Shown: positions 1 through 6,911, counted from the first letter of the stretch. The stretch: 15,693 bases of DNA from Piscirickettsiaceae bacterium (GCA_018646825.1 JABGUA010000019.1:1-15693); one strand, 5' to 3'. Numbers and translations: made by a program. Notes: generated from the sequence alone by a model not told the origin.

Positions 1-188
1 AAAAACCAAAGCAATTCATGCAAAATACTGCGTATGTGTAACTTCTTTGTTGTTAATAAAGGGAATCCTTCTGCAAGGTCATAACGCACTTGTCGGCCCA
101 AAACAGAACGTGTGCCTGTTCCCGTCCGGTCACCTTTCTCAACACCGTTCTCCATTACATCTTGTAGCAATGCTAGATACTGCTTCAT
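1..188 (-). CDS. thyA: Thymidylate synthase, N-terminal part (cut by window edge)
   Basis: ThyA makes dTMP from dUMP using methylenetetrahydrofolate, in the cytoplasm. Only the first 62 codons lie in the window; the reading frame is open to the left edge. The translation starts MKQYLALLQDVMENG and contains DRTGTGT (around residues 20-26), the conserved folate/dUMP-binding loop, then GFPLLTTKK and HELLWF, all at the positions expected for E. coli-type ThyA. The ATG at 188 is preceded by a good ribosome binding site, AGGTGG, about 6 bases upstream. The gene starts 39 bases after the stop of the AAA+ regulator and is on the same strand, so it may be cotranscribed, though no promoter or terminator is clear in the gap. 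The catalytic cysteine lies outside the window. Identity is firm from the N-terminal motif alone. Confidence 0.96.
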   Translation of the reverse strand, partial: MKQYLALLQDVMENGVEKGDRTGTGTRSVLGRQVRYDLAEGFPLLTTKKLHIRSILHELLWF

Positions 189-227
189 AACCCACCTAAA
201 ATAAGTTGAACTCGCTATTACTTTAGG

Positions 228-1151
228 CTAGAGCGCGTGTTTTTGCATCCTATAAAGCAAGGTGTCACGGCTGATACCTAATAATCTCGCTGCTTTAGAA
301 CGGTTACCAGACGCCATATCCAATGCTTGCTCAATCAAATCCAACTCAACCTGCGCCAATTTTATGCCCGTCGGCGGTAATGTAAACACTTGGTTGTCTG
401 CAGCAACTTCCGGCATCATCTGCGGTGATAACTCATCGGGCTGAATCGCTTTTCCGGGATACAACAAGGCCATTCTCTGGCAAAAATTAATTAATTCCCT
501 CACATTGCCGGGCCAAGCATAAGTCAACAAACAATGTTCAGCTTGTTTGTTATAGCGAACGACAGCGTTACTTCCTGCAAAGCTACGTCCAAAATGCCGT
601 AATAGCATTAAGATATCCTCTGCTCGATCTCTCAATGCAGGCACATTAATCGGCACGACCTGTAAACGATAAAACAAATCACGCCTAAACTGCCCCCCAT
701 CGGCCAAATGCTGTAAATCAGCACTACTTGCAGCAATAATCCGAACATCGACAATCTGTATTTTATGGCAACCTTGTAGCTGGCACTCACCCGCCTCTAA
801 AAAACGGAGCACCTTTGCCTGTACCGACTGCGGTAAAGATTCAACATTATCAAAAAATACTGTCCCACCCTCTGCTGCCAATAATCGGCCACGATGCACC
901 ACTTCACCGGTTGCATTGCATTGACCAAACAAGTCCAATTCAATATTGTCTTCAGGTAATGCAGCACAATTTATCGTCACTAAAGGCTGATCTTTTCGCC
1001 GACTTTCAAAATGCAAAGCTTGAGCAATTAATTCCTTGCCAGTGCCCGTTTCACCTTGAATCAAAACACTCGCATCACTCAATGCAATCATAGGTAACGT
1101 TCGCAATAAATGCATCAATTCAGGCGACTGCCCTAAAATATCTTTAATCAT
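228..1151 (-). CDS. AAA+/Fis-type regulator of the sigma-54 activator fold, GAFTGA loop lost
   Basis: The 307-residue protein has no receiver, GAF or PAS domain and begins directly with the AAA+ domain. Visible are Walker A GETGTGKE (33-40), LFG (74-76), FRRDLFYRL with the arginine-finger region (155-163), WPGNVREL sensor II (213-220), and a C-terminal Fis-type helix-turn-helix (about 268-305, SGNRSKAARLLGISRDTLLYR). Two hallmarks are altered. The segment where sigma-54 activators carry GAFTGA reads QCNATGEVV (77-85) and is about three residues shorter. The Walker B DE pair is DN (101-102). Sensor I also reads ASSADL rather than ATNxDL. In known families GAFTGA contacts sigma-54, so I infer the protein does not open sigma-54 promoters and may act on sigma-70 promoters or as a repressor, as TyrR or HupR-like proteins do. 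Its ATG overlaps the stop of the upstream membrane-protein gene (ATGA), implying translational coupling. A decaying activator is the alternative. Confidence 0.85.
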   Translation of the reverse strand: MIKDILGQSPELMHLLRTLPMIALSDASVLIQGETGTGKELIAQALHFESRRKDQPLVTINCAALPEDNIELDLFGQCNATGEVVHRGRLLAAEGGTVFFDNVESLPQSVQAKVLRFLEAGECQLQGCHKIQIVDVRIIAASSADLQHLADGGQFRRDLFYRLQVVPINVPALRDRAEDILMLLRHFGRSFAGSNAVVRYNKQAEHCLLTYAWPGNVRELINFCQRMALLYPGKAIQPDELSPQMMPEVAADNQVFTLPPTGIKLAQVELDLIEQALDMASGNRSKAARLLGISRDTLLYRMQKHAL

Positions 1152-1879
1152 TTTACCGCCCCATCCTCAATGTGATGAAACTCAATATCATGCTTTTCTA
1201 CCGTATGCTGATGAGGCAAAAGTAATGTCATTAAAGCCATTACAATAATCGACACACCGGCTATTTTTCGCATATGTTTTGCACGAGCTAAGGACGCCAA
1301 CAAACCCGTAAATAAGCCTGCACTCATCACAGCTGGTAATGTCCCCAGCCCGAATGACAGCATTACTAGAGAGGCTGTAACTGGATCACCCACCGTCGCT
1401 GCCACAGCCAGTGCCGCATAAACCAAACCGCAGGGTAACCACCCCCAAACCATACCCAACCAGAAAGCTTGTGAAAACGCCTTAACGGGTAAGAATTTCT
1501 GCCCAATAGGCTGCAACCAGCGCCAAATTGGCGCCCCTATACGTTCCATTTTGGCAAATTTTGGAAACCAACCCGCCAAATAAAGGCCCATCGTAATCAT
1601 GACCCCCACCGACAAATAACGTAATATTGCGTGACCATCAATGTGTGCAAGTGGAGAGCTGAGTAAGCCGACTATAGCCCCGGCCATCGTATAGCTTAAA
1701 ATACGGCCCAGATTATAATTAAACACATAAGGCAGCATTTTCCGCTGACTCTCACGCACTTCAACCGGCAGGCTCAAGGTTAACGCGCCGATAACCGAAC
1801 CACACATTGCCAAACAATGCACCGTACTAAAAAGACCCAATAAAAAGGCCGTAATATAGGAACCTGTGATGGCTTCCAT
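1148..1879 (-). CDS. UreH-like (DsbD_2 / TauE-SafE superfamily) membrane protein, possible metal or redox role
   Basis: This is a polytopic inner-membrane protein of about 243 residues with roughly six hydrophobic segments. The first helix carries HCLAMCG (H21, C22, C26), and a later helix has WGWLPCGLVYAAL (C150); these are signatures of the UreH-like/DsbD_2 domain often annotated as sulfite exporter TauE/SafE. Family members commonly sit beside cbb3-oxidase or copper-handling genes, and the histidine-rich tail (H223, H225, H230, H235, H236) fits metal binding; that role is inferred. The frame is open further upstream to a TTG at 1897, but the ATG at 1879 is chosen because AGGA lies 8 bases before it and the likely -10 (1905-1910) would put the TTG at the transcription start. 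It is divergent from the TonB receptor and overlaps the AAA+ regulator by 4 bases. The transported substrate is unknown. Confidence 0.85.
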   Translation of the reverse strand: MEAITGSYITAFLLGLFSTVHCLAMCGSVIGALTLSLPVEVRESQRKMLPYVFNYNLGRILSYTMAGAIVGLLSSPLAHIDGHAILRYLSVGVMITMGLYLAGWFPKFAKMERIGAPIWRWLQPIGQKFLPVKAFSQAFWLGMVWGWLPCGLVYAALAVAATVGDPVTASLVMLSFGLGTLPAVMSAGLFTGLLASLARAKHMRKIAGVSIIVMALMTLLLPHQHTVEKHDIEFHHIEDGAVK

Positions 1880-1886
1880 GACACTA

Positions 1887-1892
1887 ATCCTA
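1887..1892 (-). promoter_or_regulatory. Ribosome binding site deciding the UreH-like gene start
   Basis: On the minus strand the bases read TAGGAT, giving AGGA 8 bases before the ATG at 1879. The alternative in-frame TTG at 1897 lies upstream of this site and has no comparable Shine-Dalgarno sequence, so the shorter 243-residue product is preferred. Confidence 0.65.
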
Positions 1893-1904
1893 AACAATTG
1901 AAAA

Positions 1905-1933
1905 ATTAACTACTTGGTACAATAACATGGCAA
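1905..1933 (-). promoter_or_regulatory. Candidate sigma-70 promoter of the UreH-like gene
   Basis: On the minus strand a -35 TTGCCA (1928-1933, five of six consensus bases) and a -10 GTTAAT (1905-1910, four of six) are separated by 17 bases. The predicted start is near 1898, giving a leader of about 18 bases ahead of the ATG at 1879. The 23-bp dyad at 1934-1956 abuts the -35. This is a pattern match only. Confidence 0.45.
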
Positions 1934-1956
1934 AAATGACATAAATTGTGTCATTT
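1934..1956. promoter_or_regulatory. Inverted repeat, candidate operator in divergent promoter region
   Basis: The arms AAATGACA (1934-1941) and TGTCATTT (1949-1956) are perfect inverted repeats with a 7-base spacer that also contains partial symmetry. The dyad sits immediately upstream of the -35 of the minus-strand promoter and about 70 bases upstream of the expected start of the TonB-receptor transcript. That is where an activator, or a shared regulator of both genes, would bind. I do not recognise it as a CRP, FNR, Fur or Zur site. The nearby AAA+/Fis-type regulator is one possible ligand, by inference only. Confidence 0.5.
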
Positions 1957-2004
1957 CACACACTTTAACCTCAAAAAACACAAAAAAATATGCTATCCCG
2001 ATCC

Positions 2005-2010
2005 TATAAT
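2005..2010 (+). promoter_or_regulatory. Perfect -10 element of the TonB-receptor promoter
   Basis: TATAAT matches the sigma-70 -10 exactly and lies 28 bases ahead of the TTG start. At 16-18 bases upstream there is only an A-rich run (around 1982-1988), with no resemblance to TTGACA and no TGn extension. The missing -35 suggests that the promoter depends on an activator. The transcription start would be near 2017. Confidence 0.55.
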
Positions 2011-2025
2011 TTGCTTACAACTTGT

Positions 2026-2031
2026 TAGGAG
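2026..2031 (+). promoter_or_regulatory. Ribosome binding site supporting a TTG start
   Basis: TAGGAG lies 6 bases ahead of the TTG at 2038. The encoded sequence right after this TTG is a textbook signal peptide, and no ATG or GTG is better placed, so the rare start codon is accepted. Confidence 0.7.
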
Positions 2032-2037
2032 AGCACA

Positions 2038-4113
2038 TTGAAACATTTTAAATTATTACCGATTCCATTTCTATTGGCCACAGCATTAACCGTCGCTCAT
2101 GCTGAAACGATATCACTACCTTCTATATCTGTGCATGGTGCTTCAGCTGAAGAAATTCCTTATGCACTACCTACAGTACCTGCAGCATCAACGGATATCG
2201 GCGCACTCATCAAGCGTCTTCCTGGCGCTAATGTGAATAGCAATGGGGTTGTCACCAGCATCGCACAATACCGCGGCTTGTTTGGCAACCGTGTCAATGT
2301 TGTCTTAGACGGCTTCAGCCAACATGAAGCAGGCCCAAACAGCATGGACTCCCCGCTAAGCTATCTACCCGCTTCTAGAACTGATCACGTCTCTGTTTTT
2401 AGGGGTATCGCGCCCGTTAGAACGGGTATCGAAACAATTGGCGGCACCATCTCTGCTAATTCAAAAAAACTCGATTTCGGCCAAGCAGAAGAAGCAGAAC
2501 TGCATGGTACAGCTAATGCCGCATACGCTAGCAACGGTAATACCAGACAATTGAACCTAACAACCGCCATAACTAATCAACATCACAGACTACAACTAAC
2601 AGGTAGTTCAGATCGTGGCGATAATCAAAGTTTCGACGGTGGCAGAGTTCGTTCAAGTGAGCATGATAGAGATACTGTCGGACTACACTACGGTTACCAA
2701 GACAGTAGCAAAGCAATCGGACTCGACGTTGAACATTTTGATATGGGTGATACTGGGACAGCAGCATTACCCATGGACATTCTTTACTTCCGCGGTGAGA
2801 ACATCAAAGGTAGCTTTACCAATTATTTGAATAACGGCGATGACTACACCATCAAATTACATCACCAAGATGTTGAGCATGAAATGGATAATTTCTCACA
2901 TCGTTCGAATGGGCTCATAGCATCGAGGGCTAGACAAGTCTTTGCGGAAGTACAAGGCGAAGGGCTTGGTTTACATTATCAACACCAGAACTGGTTGTTT
3001 GGTATTGATTTAGATCAAGCAGAGCATAATGCAACGATTTATAACCCAAATAATGCAGCTTTCTTCATCGAAAATTTTAAAGATGCCGAACGCGATAGGT
3101 ATAGCCTCTTCGCTGAATGGAAAGGCGCAGTTTCTTCTGGTTGGAATGTAGAAACAGGCTTACGCTATAGCCGTGTGGAAATGGATTCTGGCGATGCCAG
3201 CCTTGGAGGGACACCAGCACCTCTAGTGGTATTAAATACTGACTTCAACAATTCTGATCTTAGCCAGGATGAAGACTTAGTCGATATCTTTGCCACTTTC
3301 ACACATGAAATTTCTCAACAAGCTGATATCGAAATTGGCTTTGCCAGAAAAACCCGCGCACCAAGCTACCAAGAACGTTATCTCTGGGCTCCATTGCAAA
3401 GTACAGGCGGCTTAGCTGATGGTAGACAATATGTCGGTGATATCAACTTAGATCATGAAGTCTCGTACCAGCTTGAATTAGGTTTAGATTGGCATACGCA
3501 GAAGTTTGCCATCTCACCACGTGTTTTCTACCATCACATCAATGACTACATCCAAGGCGTTGCTGGAAATGCTAACGCCCAACAGCAAATGGTCGCGAAT
3601 GCCATCGCGACAATGCTAGGTGGTACACCATCAACACTGCTTAAATTCAGTAATGTCGATGCCAAGTTATACGGAATCGATGCTAACTGGTCTGCAGCCC
3701 TTTCATCAGACTGGCAATTAGCCGGTACTGTCAGCTATGTCCGTGGTGAACGCCGTGATACTAGCGATGATCTTTACCGTATCGCACCGCTCAATGCGAT
3801 CACATCGTTAACCTATGTACAACCCAGCTGGCAAGTCAGTGTTGAAGCTGAAACCGTCGCCAGACAGAATAAAATTTCATCAGAAAACAATGAACAAAAA
3901 ACTGGGGGTTATGCGCTATTTAACATCTCTAGCCAATACCACGTCACACCTGCTGTTACGATGATGGCCGGCGTCAATAATCTCTTCGATCGTTACTATG
4001 TTAGCCACTTAGATGGAATCAATAGAGCTGGCGGCAACCCTGACCTTGCGATGGGCGACAAAATACCTGGCTTCGGACGTAGTGCTTACGTCAACGTCAA
4101 CGTCGACTTCTAA
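2038..4113 (+). CDS. TonB-dependent outer-membrane receptor, OprC/NosA copper-receptor-like
   Basis: The 691-residue precursor has a signal peptide cut after AHA (residue 22), a possible TonB box near ISLPSISVHG, a plug domain (about 45-145, with YRGLFGNRVNVVLDG) and a beta-barrel ending in aromatic F (VNVNVDF). It is a typical outer-membrane, TonB-driven importer. Two stretches recall the OprC/NosA copper-receptor family: AGPNSMDSPLSY (98-109) aligns with the plug loop holding the family's CxxxM motif, and EHEMDNFS (280-287) holds the HxM motif (H281, M283). LPMDI (M246) may match a further methionine ligand. The cysteine position is glycine (G99). The family call comes from memory of these motifs, so copper is likely but unproven; another metal or a chelate is possible. 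The gene is divergent from a UreH-like membrane protein with a His-rich tail, which supports a metal role. Start is TTG. Confidence 0.9.
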   Translation: MKHFKLLPIPFLLATALTVAHAETISLPSISVHGASAEEIPYALPTVPAASTDIGALIKRLPGANVNSNGVVTSIAQYRGLFGNRVNVVLDGFSQHEAGPNSMDSPLSYLPASRTDHVSVFRGIAPVRTGIETIGGTISANSKKLDFGQAEEAELHGTANAAYASNGNTRQLNLTTAITNQHHRLQLTGSSDRGDNQSFDGGRVRSSEHDRDTVGLHYGYQDSSKAIGLDVEHFDMGDTGTAALPMDILYFRGENIKGSFTNYLNNGDDYTIKLHHQDVEHEMDNFSHRSNGLIASRARQVFAEVQGEGLGLHYQHQNWLFGIDLDQAEHNATIYNPNNAAFFIENFKDAERDRYSLFAEWKGAVSSGWNVETGLRYSRVEMDSGDASLGGTPAPLVVLNTDFNNSDLSQDEDLVDIFATFTHEISQQADIEIGFARKTRAPSYQERYLWAPLQSTGGLADGRQYVGDINLDHEVSYQLELGLDWHTQKFAISPRVFYHHINDYIQGVAGNANAQQQMVANAIATMLGGTPSTLLKFSNVDAKLYGIDANWSAALSSDWQLAGTVSYVRGERRDTSDDLYRIAPLNAITSLTYVQPSWQVSVEAETVARQNKISSENNEQKTGGYALFNISSQYHVTPAVTMMAGVNNLFDRYYVSHLDGINRAGGNPDLAMGDKIPGFGRSAYVNVNVDF

Positions 4114-4133
4114 ACCTTATTTATCATCTCCAC

Positions 4134-4179
4134 CCCCCTCTCAATCTGGAGAGGGGGTAAGCCCACGAACACACCCCCT
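4134..4179. repeat. C/G-tract inverted repeats downstream of the receptor gene (possible REP-like element or weak terminator)
   Basis: CCCCCTCTC (4134-4142) and GAGAGGGGG (4149-4157) form a 9-bp perfect stem with a 6-base loop. The right arm can instead pair with a downstream ACCCCCT (4173-4179 with 4152-4158), so two hairpins compete for the same G tract. No T run follows on either strand, so a classical Rho-independent terminator is not supported. The compact CCCTCTC/GAGAGGG palindrome resembles dispersed extragenic palindromes of many gammaproteobacteria. The site is 21 bases beyond the receptor stop. Confidence 0.6.
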
Positions 4180-4240
4180 TCATAACTGTCGCTTTATCTT
4201 TACTGTTCTTTTGATAAATGAACAAAGTTTGCCATCGCTG

Positions 4241-4246
4241 TATACT
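4241..4246 (+). promoter_or_regulatory. Weak candidate -10 for the reductase gene
   Basis: TATACT matches five of six -10 bases, 55 bases ahead of the ATG at 4301. No convincing -35 lies 16-18 bases upstream (a TTGATA at 4211-4216 is too far). The alternative is readthrough from the receptor gene across the hairpin region. Confidence 0.3.
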
Positions 4247-4300
4247 AGTCAATTTCAAAATTTAAACCGCTAAAACGGCTCAAGATAAAAGGCTCGAATA

Positions 4301-5314
4301 ATGAATTTTTACCCCCTTGTCGTCAGTGATATTGTTGATGAGACCTCACTCGCCAAGTCCTTCACCTTTAAATTAGAAGGCAAATACCAGAGCCTTTTCC
4401 AATTTCAAGCGGGCCAGTTTCTATCTCTACGTCTACCTTGGGAGGACAGTTACCTCGATCGCTGCTACTCACTGTCCAGTAGCCCAGATCAAGAATTACT
4501 TACGATCACAGTCAAGCGGGTCAAAGATGGTAGAGCATCGAACTTACTTAATGACAATATCAAAATTGGAGACATTATTGATATCGCCCCACCAAGCGGT
4601 CGTTTCGTCCCAACAAACAATAAACGTCCCTTAACACTATTTGCAGCAGGGAGTGGTATTACACCGGTTATCTCAATAATCAAGCACACCTTGGCCAACA
4701 CACAATTAGCCGTCACATTGTTTTACGCAAACTCAAATGAACAGCAAATTATTTTCAAACAGCAACTAGATGCGTTAGGCCAGCAATATCCCGAACGCTT
4801 CAACTGTCATCATCACCTAAGTAATGAACATGGCCGTGTCAACGAAACGACTGTCACTGATTTCGTCAATGATCAGCTTGAACAGGATTTCTTTATCTGT
4901 GGTCCCAGCCCCTTTATGGATTTAACAGAAAAAGCCATACAGAAGCTGGGGGTAAGCGATCAAGCTATCTTTATCGAACGTTTTATTTCGGACACAGAAT
5001 CAACAATCAACACCGACCTTGAGGTCGATAGTGATATTAAGAGCTTTTCAGCCCTACTCGATGGCGAAAATCACACGGTGCCCTACATTGCGGGTAAGAC
5101 ATTACTAGAAAGCATGCTCTTACATGACTTAAAGCCCGCCTACTTCTGTCAAAAAGCCCGGTGCGGTATGTGCACTGTAACTAAAACAGCAGGCAATGTC
5201 GTCATGCGTAATAGCGAAATCTTATCTGATAGTGATAAAGAGAAAGGAAAAATTTTATTATGCCAATCATTACCACTGAGTGATGATATCAGCGTTAACT
5301 GCGATGCCGATTAA
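4301..5314 (+). CDS. FAD/NAD(P)H reductase with C-terminal 2Fe-2S ferredoxin domain
   Basis: This 337-residue cytoplasmic electron-transfer protein has the domain order of oxygenase reductases such as PaaE and KshB, and of Hcr. A flavin-binding barrel comes first (about 1-105, with R54-C-Y-S57 as the FAD-contacting RxYS). A nucleotide-binding domain follows (about 106-225, GSGITP at 117-122 and CGPSPFM at 200-206). The C-terminal plant-type 2Fe-2S domain (about 245-337) has C283, C288, C291 and C321 in the standard C-x4-C-x2-C-x29-C spacing. All four ligands are present, so the protein should carry electrons from NAD(P)H through FAD to the cluster and on to a partner. No oxygenase, hydroxylase or Hcp gene is in the window, so the acceptor is unknown. 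The ATG at 4301 has a weak AAAGG ribosome binding site. Its TAA overlaps the stop of the convergent ppx gene. Confidence 0.9.
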   Translation: MNFYPLVVSDIVDETSLAKSFTFKLEGKYQSLFQFQAGQFLSLRLPWEDSYLDRCYSLSSSPDQELLTITVKRVKDGRASNLLNDNIKIGDIIDIAPPSGRFVPTNNKRPLTLFAAGSGITPVISIIKHTLANTQLAVTLFYANSNEQQIIFKQQLDALGQQYPERFNCHHHLSNEHGRVNETTVTDFVNDQLEQDFFICGPSPFMDLTEKAIQKLGVSDQAIFIERFISDTESTINTDLEVDSDIKSFSALLDGENHTVPYIAGKTLLESMLLHDLKPAYFCQKARCGMCTVTKTAGNVVMRNSEILSDSDKEKGKILLCQSLPLSDDISVNCDAD

Positions 5315-6819
5315 GACTCTTCTCTAATCGTCAAACGTAAATCAATCTCTTGTAAATAATCGACTTCTTGCAATAAATCCGCCTCGGTTAGCGGGTGCTC
5401 AGCTAACCAACCTATAGGTAAAAATAACTTAATCGCTTTCTCAGACACTTGAATTTTAACGGGTGTCGTACCGACAATACTTCGGCCTCGATTAAATACC
5501 ATTGCTAAACGTAGTAGCATTATCAAGCGCTGTGTAACCAACCGTGTTTCTTCGGGTAAACGCTTAATGTATTTGGTCGGAAAACCTCGCCGCTGCCCTC
5601 TGACAAGAACGGCTAAAGCATATTGCTCTTCTCTGGAAAAGCCGGGTAGATTTGAATGGGCCAGCAAATAATAGGAATGCTTATGATACTGGTTATGCGC
5701 AATAGACAGCCCTATCTCATGTAACTTTGCAGCCCAATGGAGCAGCTGACGGTGCTCTTGTTCAAACTGCCATGACTTGGCCACTTGGTCACATAATTGA
5801 TCCAACATAAGGTCAACGCGTTCGATCTGTTCTTGATCAGCATGATAACGCCTAGCAATAGCAGAAACAGCTCGATCGCGCTCATCATCATAGCTAATAC
5901 GGCCGAGTAAGTCGTATAACAAACCTTCTCTTAATGCCCCGTCAGACACCGTCATCTGTTTTATTTTTAATTGTTCAAACGCGGCTTTTAAAACAGCAAC
6001 ACCGCCAGGTAAAACCGAACGCCGCTCATCACTCAAACCAGCTAAAGTCACAGAATCCATATTGCCTGAGGCAATCATTGCCCCGATCAACTTATCTAAT
6101 GACTCAATTGTGATAGTCCCATCAATGGCCCAGCCTTCTTCCTTAACAATACTAGCCACACAGCGAATCGTACCAGAAGCACCAATCGCCTCTTCCCACC
6201 CAATATCTCGATAACGTTTTTGAATCGCCCTCAATCGCGTTGCCGCAGCGATAATAGCGGCTCTCATCTGCTCTTGAGATAAAGTACCACCAGCAAAAAA
6301 TTTCTGAGAAAAGCTAACACACCCCATACCCAAACTTTCACGTGCGAGCCCATCAAATCCCTCACCAATAATAAACTCCGTGCTCCCGCCACCGATATCC
6401 ATTACCAAGCGCCTCGTGTCATCAAAGCTCAGCGCATGCGCAACACCCAAATATATAAGTCGCGCTTCCTCTTCACCTTCTATAATTTCAATAGAATGCC
6501 CCAACGCCTTTTTCGCTTTCTTTAAAAAAGCATCACTGTTCTTAGCGACTCTGAGGGTATTGGTACCGACTATACGAACACTGCCTTCCGGCAAATCTTT
6601 AATACGCTGTCCAAAACGCTCTAAACATGCCAATGCACGTTCTTGAGCTGACTCACTTAGCTGATCTCTTTTATCTAGACCGGCACGAAGCTGAACCATC
6701 TCCTTTAATTTATCAACTGTTTGAAAATGGTTATCTCGTAATTTTGCTATCACCATGTGAAAACTGTTAGATCCTAAATCTACAGCCGCCAAAATTGTCT
6801 GTTCAGTCTGAATTTTCAT
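5311..6819 (-). CDS. ppx: Exopolyphosphatase / pppGpp phosphohydrolase (Ppx/GppA family)
   Basis: Ppx releases phosphate from polyphosphate ends; GppA relatives convert pppGpp to ppGpp. The 502-residue length fits full-length gammaproteobacterial Ppx. The sugar-kinase/Hsp70-fold phosphate motifs are clear: DLGSNSFHM (14-22), EGEEEAR (114-120) with the catalytic-type acidic residues, and DIGGGSTEF (141-149). A helical HD-like C-terminal domain (about 310-500) contains LLHWAAKLHEIGLSIAH. It lies just after the phosphate-transport operon on the same strand, which favours a polyphosphate role and the name ppx over gppA; the sequence alone does not decide. A Rho-independent terminator upstream separates it from phoU, so it probably has its own promoter in the 70 bases before its ATG, though none is obvious and no Pho box is visible. 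An AGGG lies close to the ATG. Confidence 0.93.
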   Translation of the reverse strand: MKIQTEQTILAAVDLGSNSFHMVIAKLRDNHFQTVDKLKEMVQLRAGLDKRDQLSESAQERALACLERFGQRIKDLPEGSVRIVGTNTLRVAKNSDAFLKKAKKALGHSIEIIEGEEEARLIYLGVAHALSFDDTRRLVMDIGGGSTEFIIGEGFDGLARESLGMGCVSFSQKFFAGGTLSQEQMRAAIIAAATRLRAIQKRYRDIGWEEAIGASGTIRCVASIVKEEGWAIDGTITIESLDKLIGAMIASGNMDSVTLAGLSDERRSVLPGGVAVLKAAFEQLKIKQMTVSDGALREGLLYDLLGRISYDDERDRAVSAIARRYHADQEQIERVDLMLDQLCDQVAKSWQFEQEHRQLLHWAAKLHEIGLSIAHNQYHKHSYYLLAHSNLPGFSREEQYALAVLVRGQRRGFPTKYIKRLPEETRLVTQRLIMLLRLAMVFNRGRSIVGTTPVKIQVSEKAIKLFLPIGWLAEHPLTEADLLQEVDYLQEIDLRLTIREES

Positions 6820-6887
6820 GTGCCCTATTCTGCATGACTAAACCGTGATATGCCAAGCTTTGAACAAGATAAAAATATTCTCCACAT

Positions 6888-6911
6888 AAAAAAGCCCGCT
6901 CAAGGCGGGCT
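6888..6911 (-). terminator. Rho-independent terminator after phoU
   Basis: On the minus strand AGCCCGC (6905-6911) pairs perfectly with GCGGGCT (6893-6899) around a 5-base loop, and is followed by a T run (plus-strand A run 6888-6893). It lies 29 bases beyond the phoU stop and is one-directional because the other flank lacks a T run. It ends the pstCAB-phoU transcript and insulates ppx. Confidence 0.92.

Noticed and set aside
262..444. Plus-strand 60-codon frame opposite the AAA+ regulator
   Set aside because: It is antisense to the conserved helix-turn-helix region, with no promoter or ribosome binding site; treated as a chance frame.
1880..1897. N-terminal extension of the UreH-like protein from a TTG at 1897
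   Set aside because: The ATG at 1879 has a better Shine-Dalgarno and the TTG would fall at the predicted transcription start.
4091..4109. Short GTCAAC repeats at the end of the receptor gene
   Set aside because: They simply encode the alternating VNVNVD beta-strand at the barrel C-terminus.
4149..4200. Rho-independent terminator for the receptor gene
   Set aside because: The stems at 4134-4179 are GC-rich but no T run follows, so only an inverted repeat is reported.
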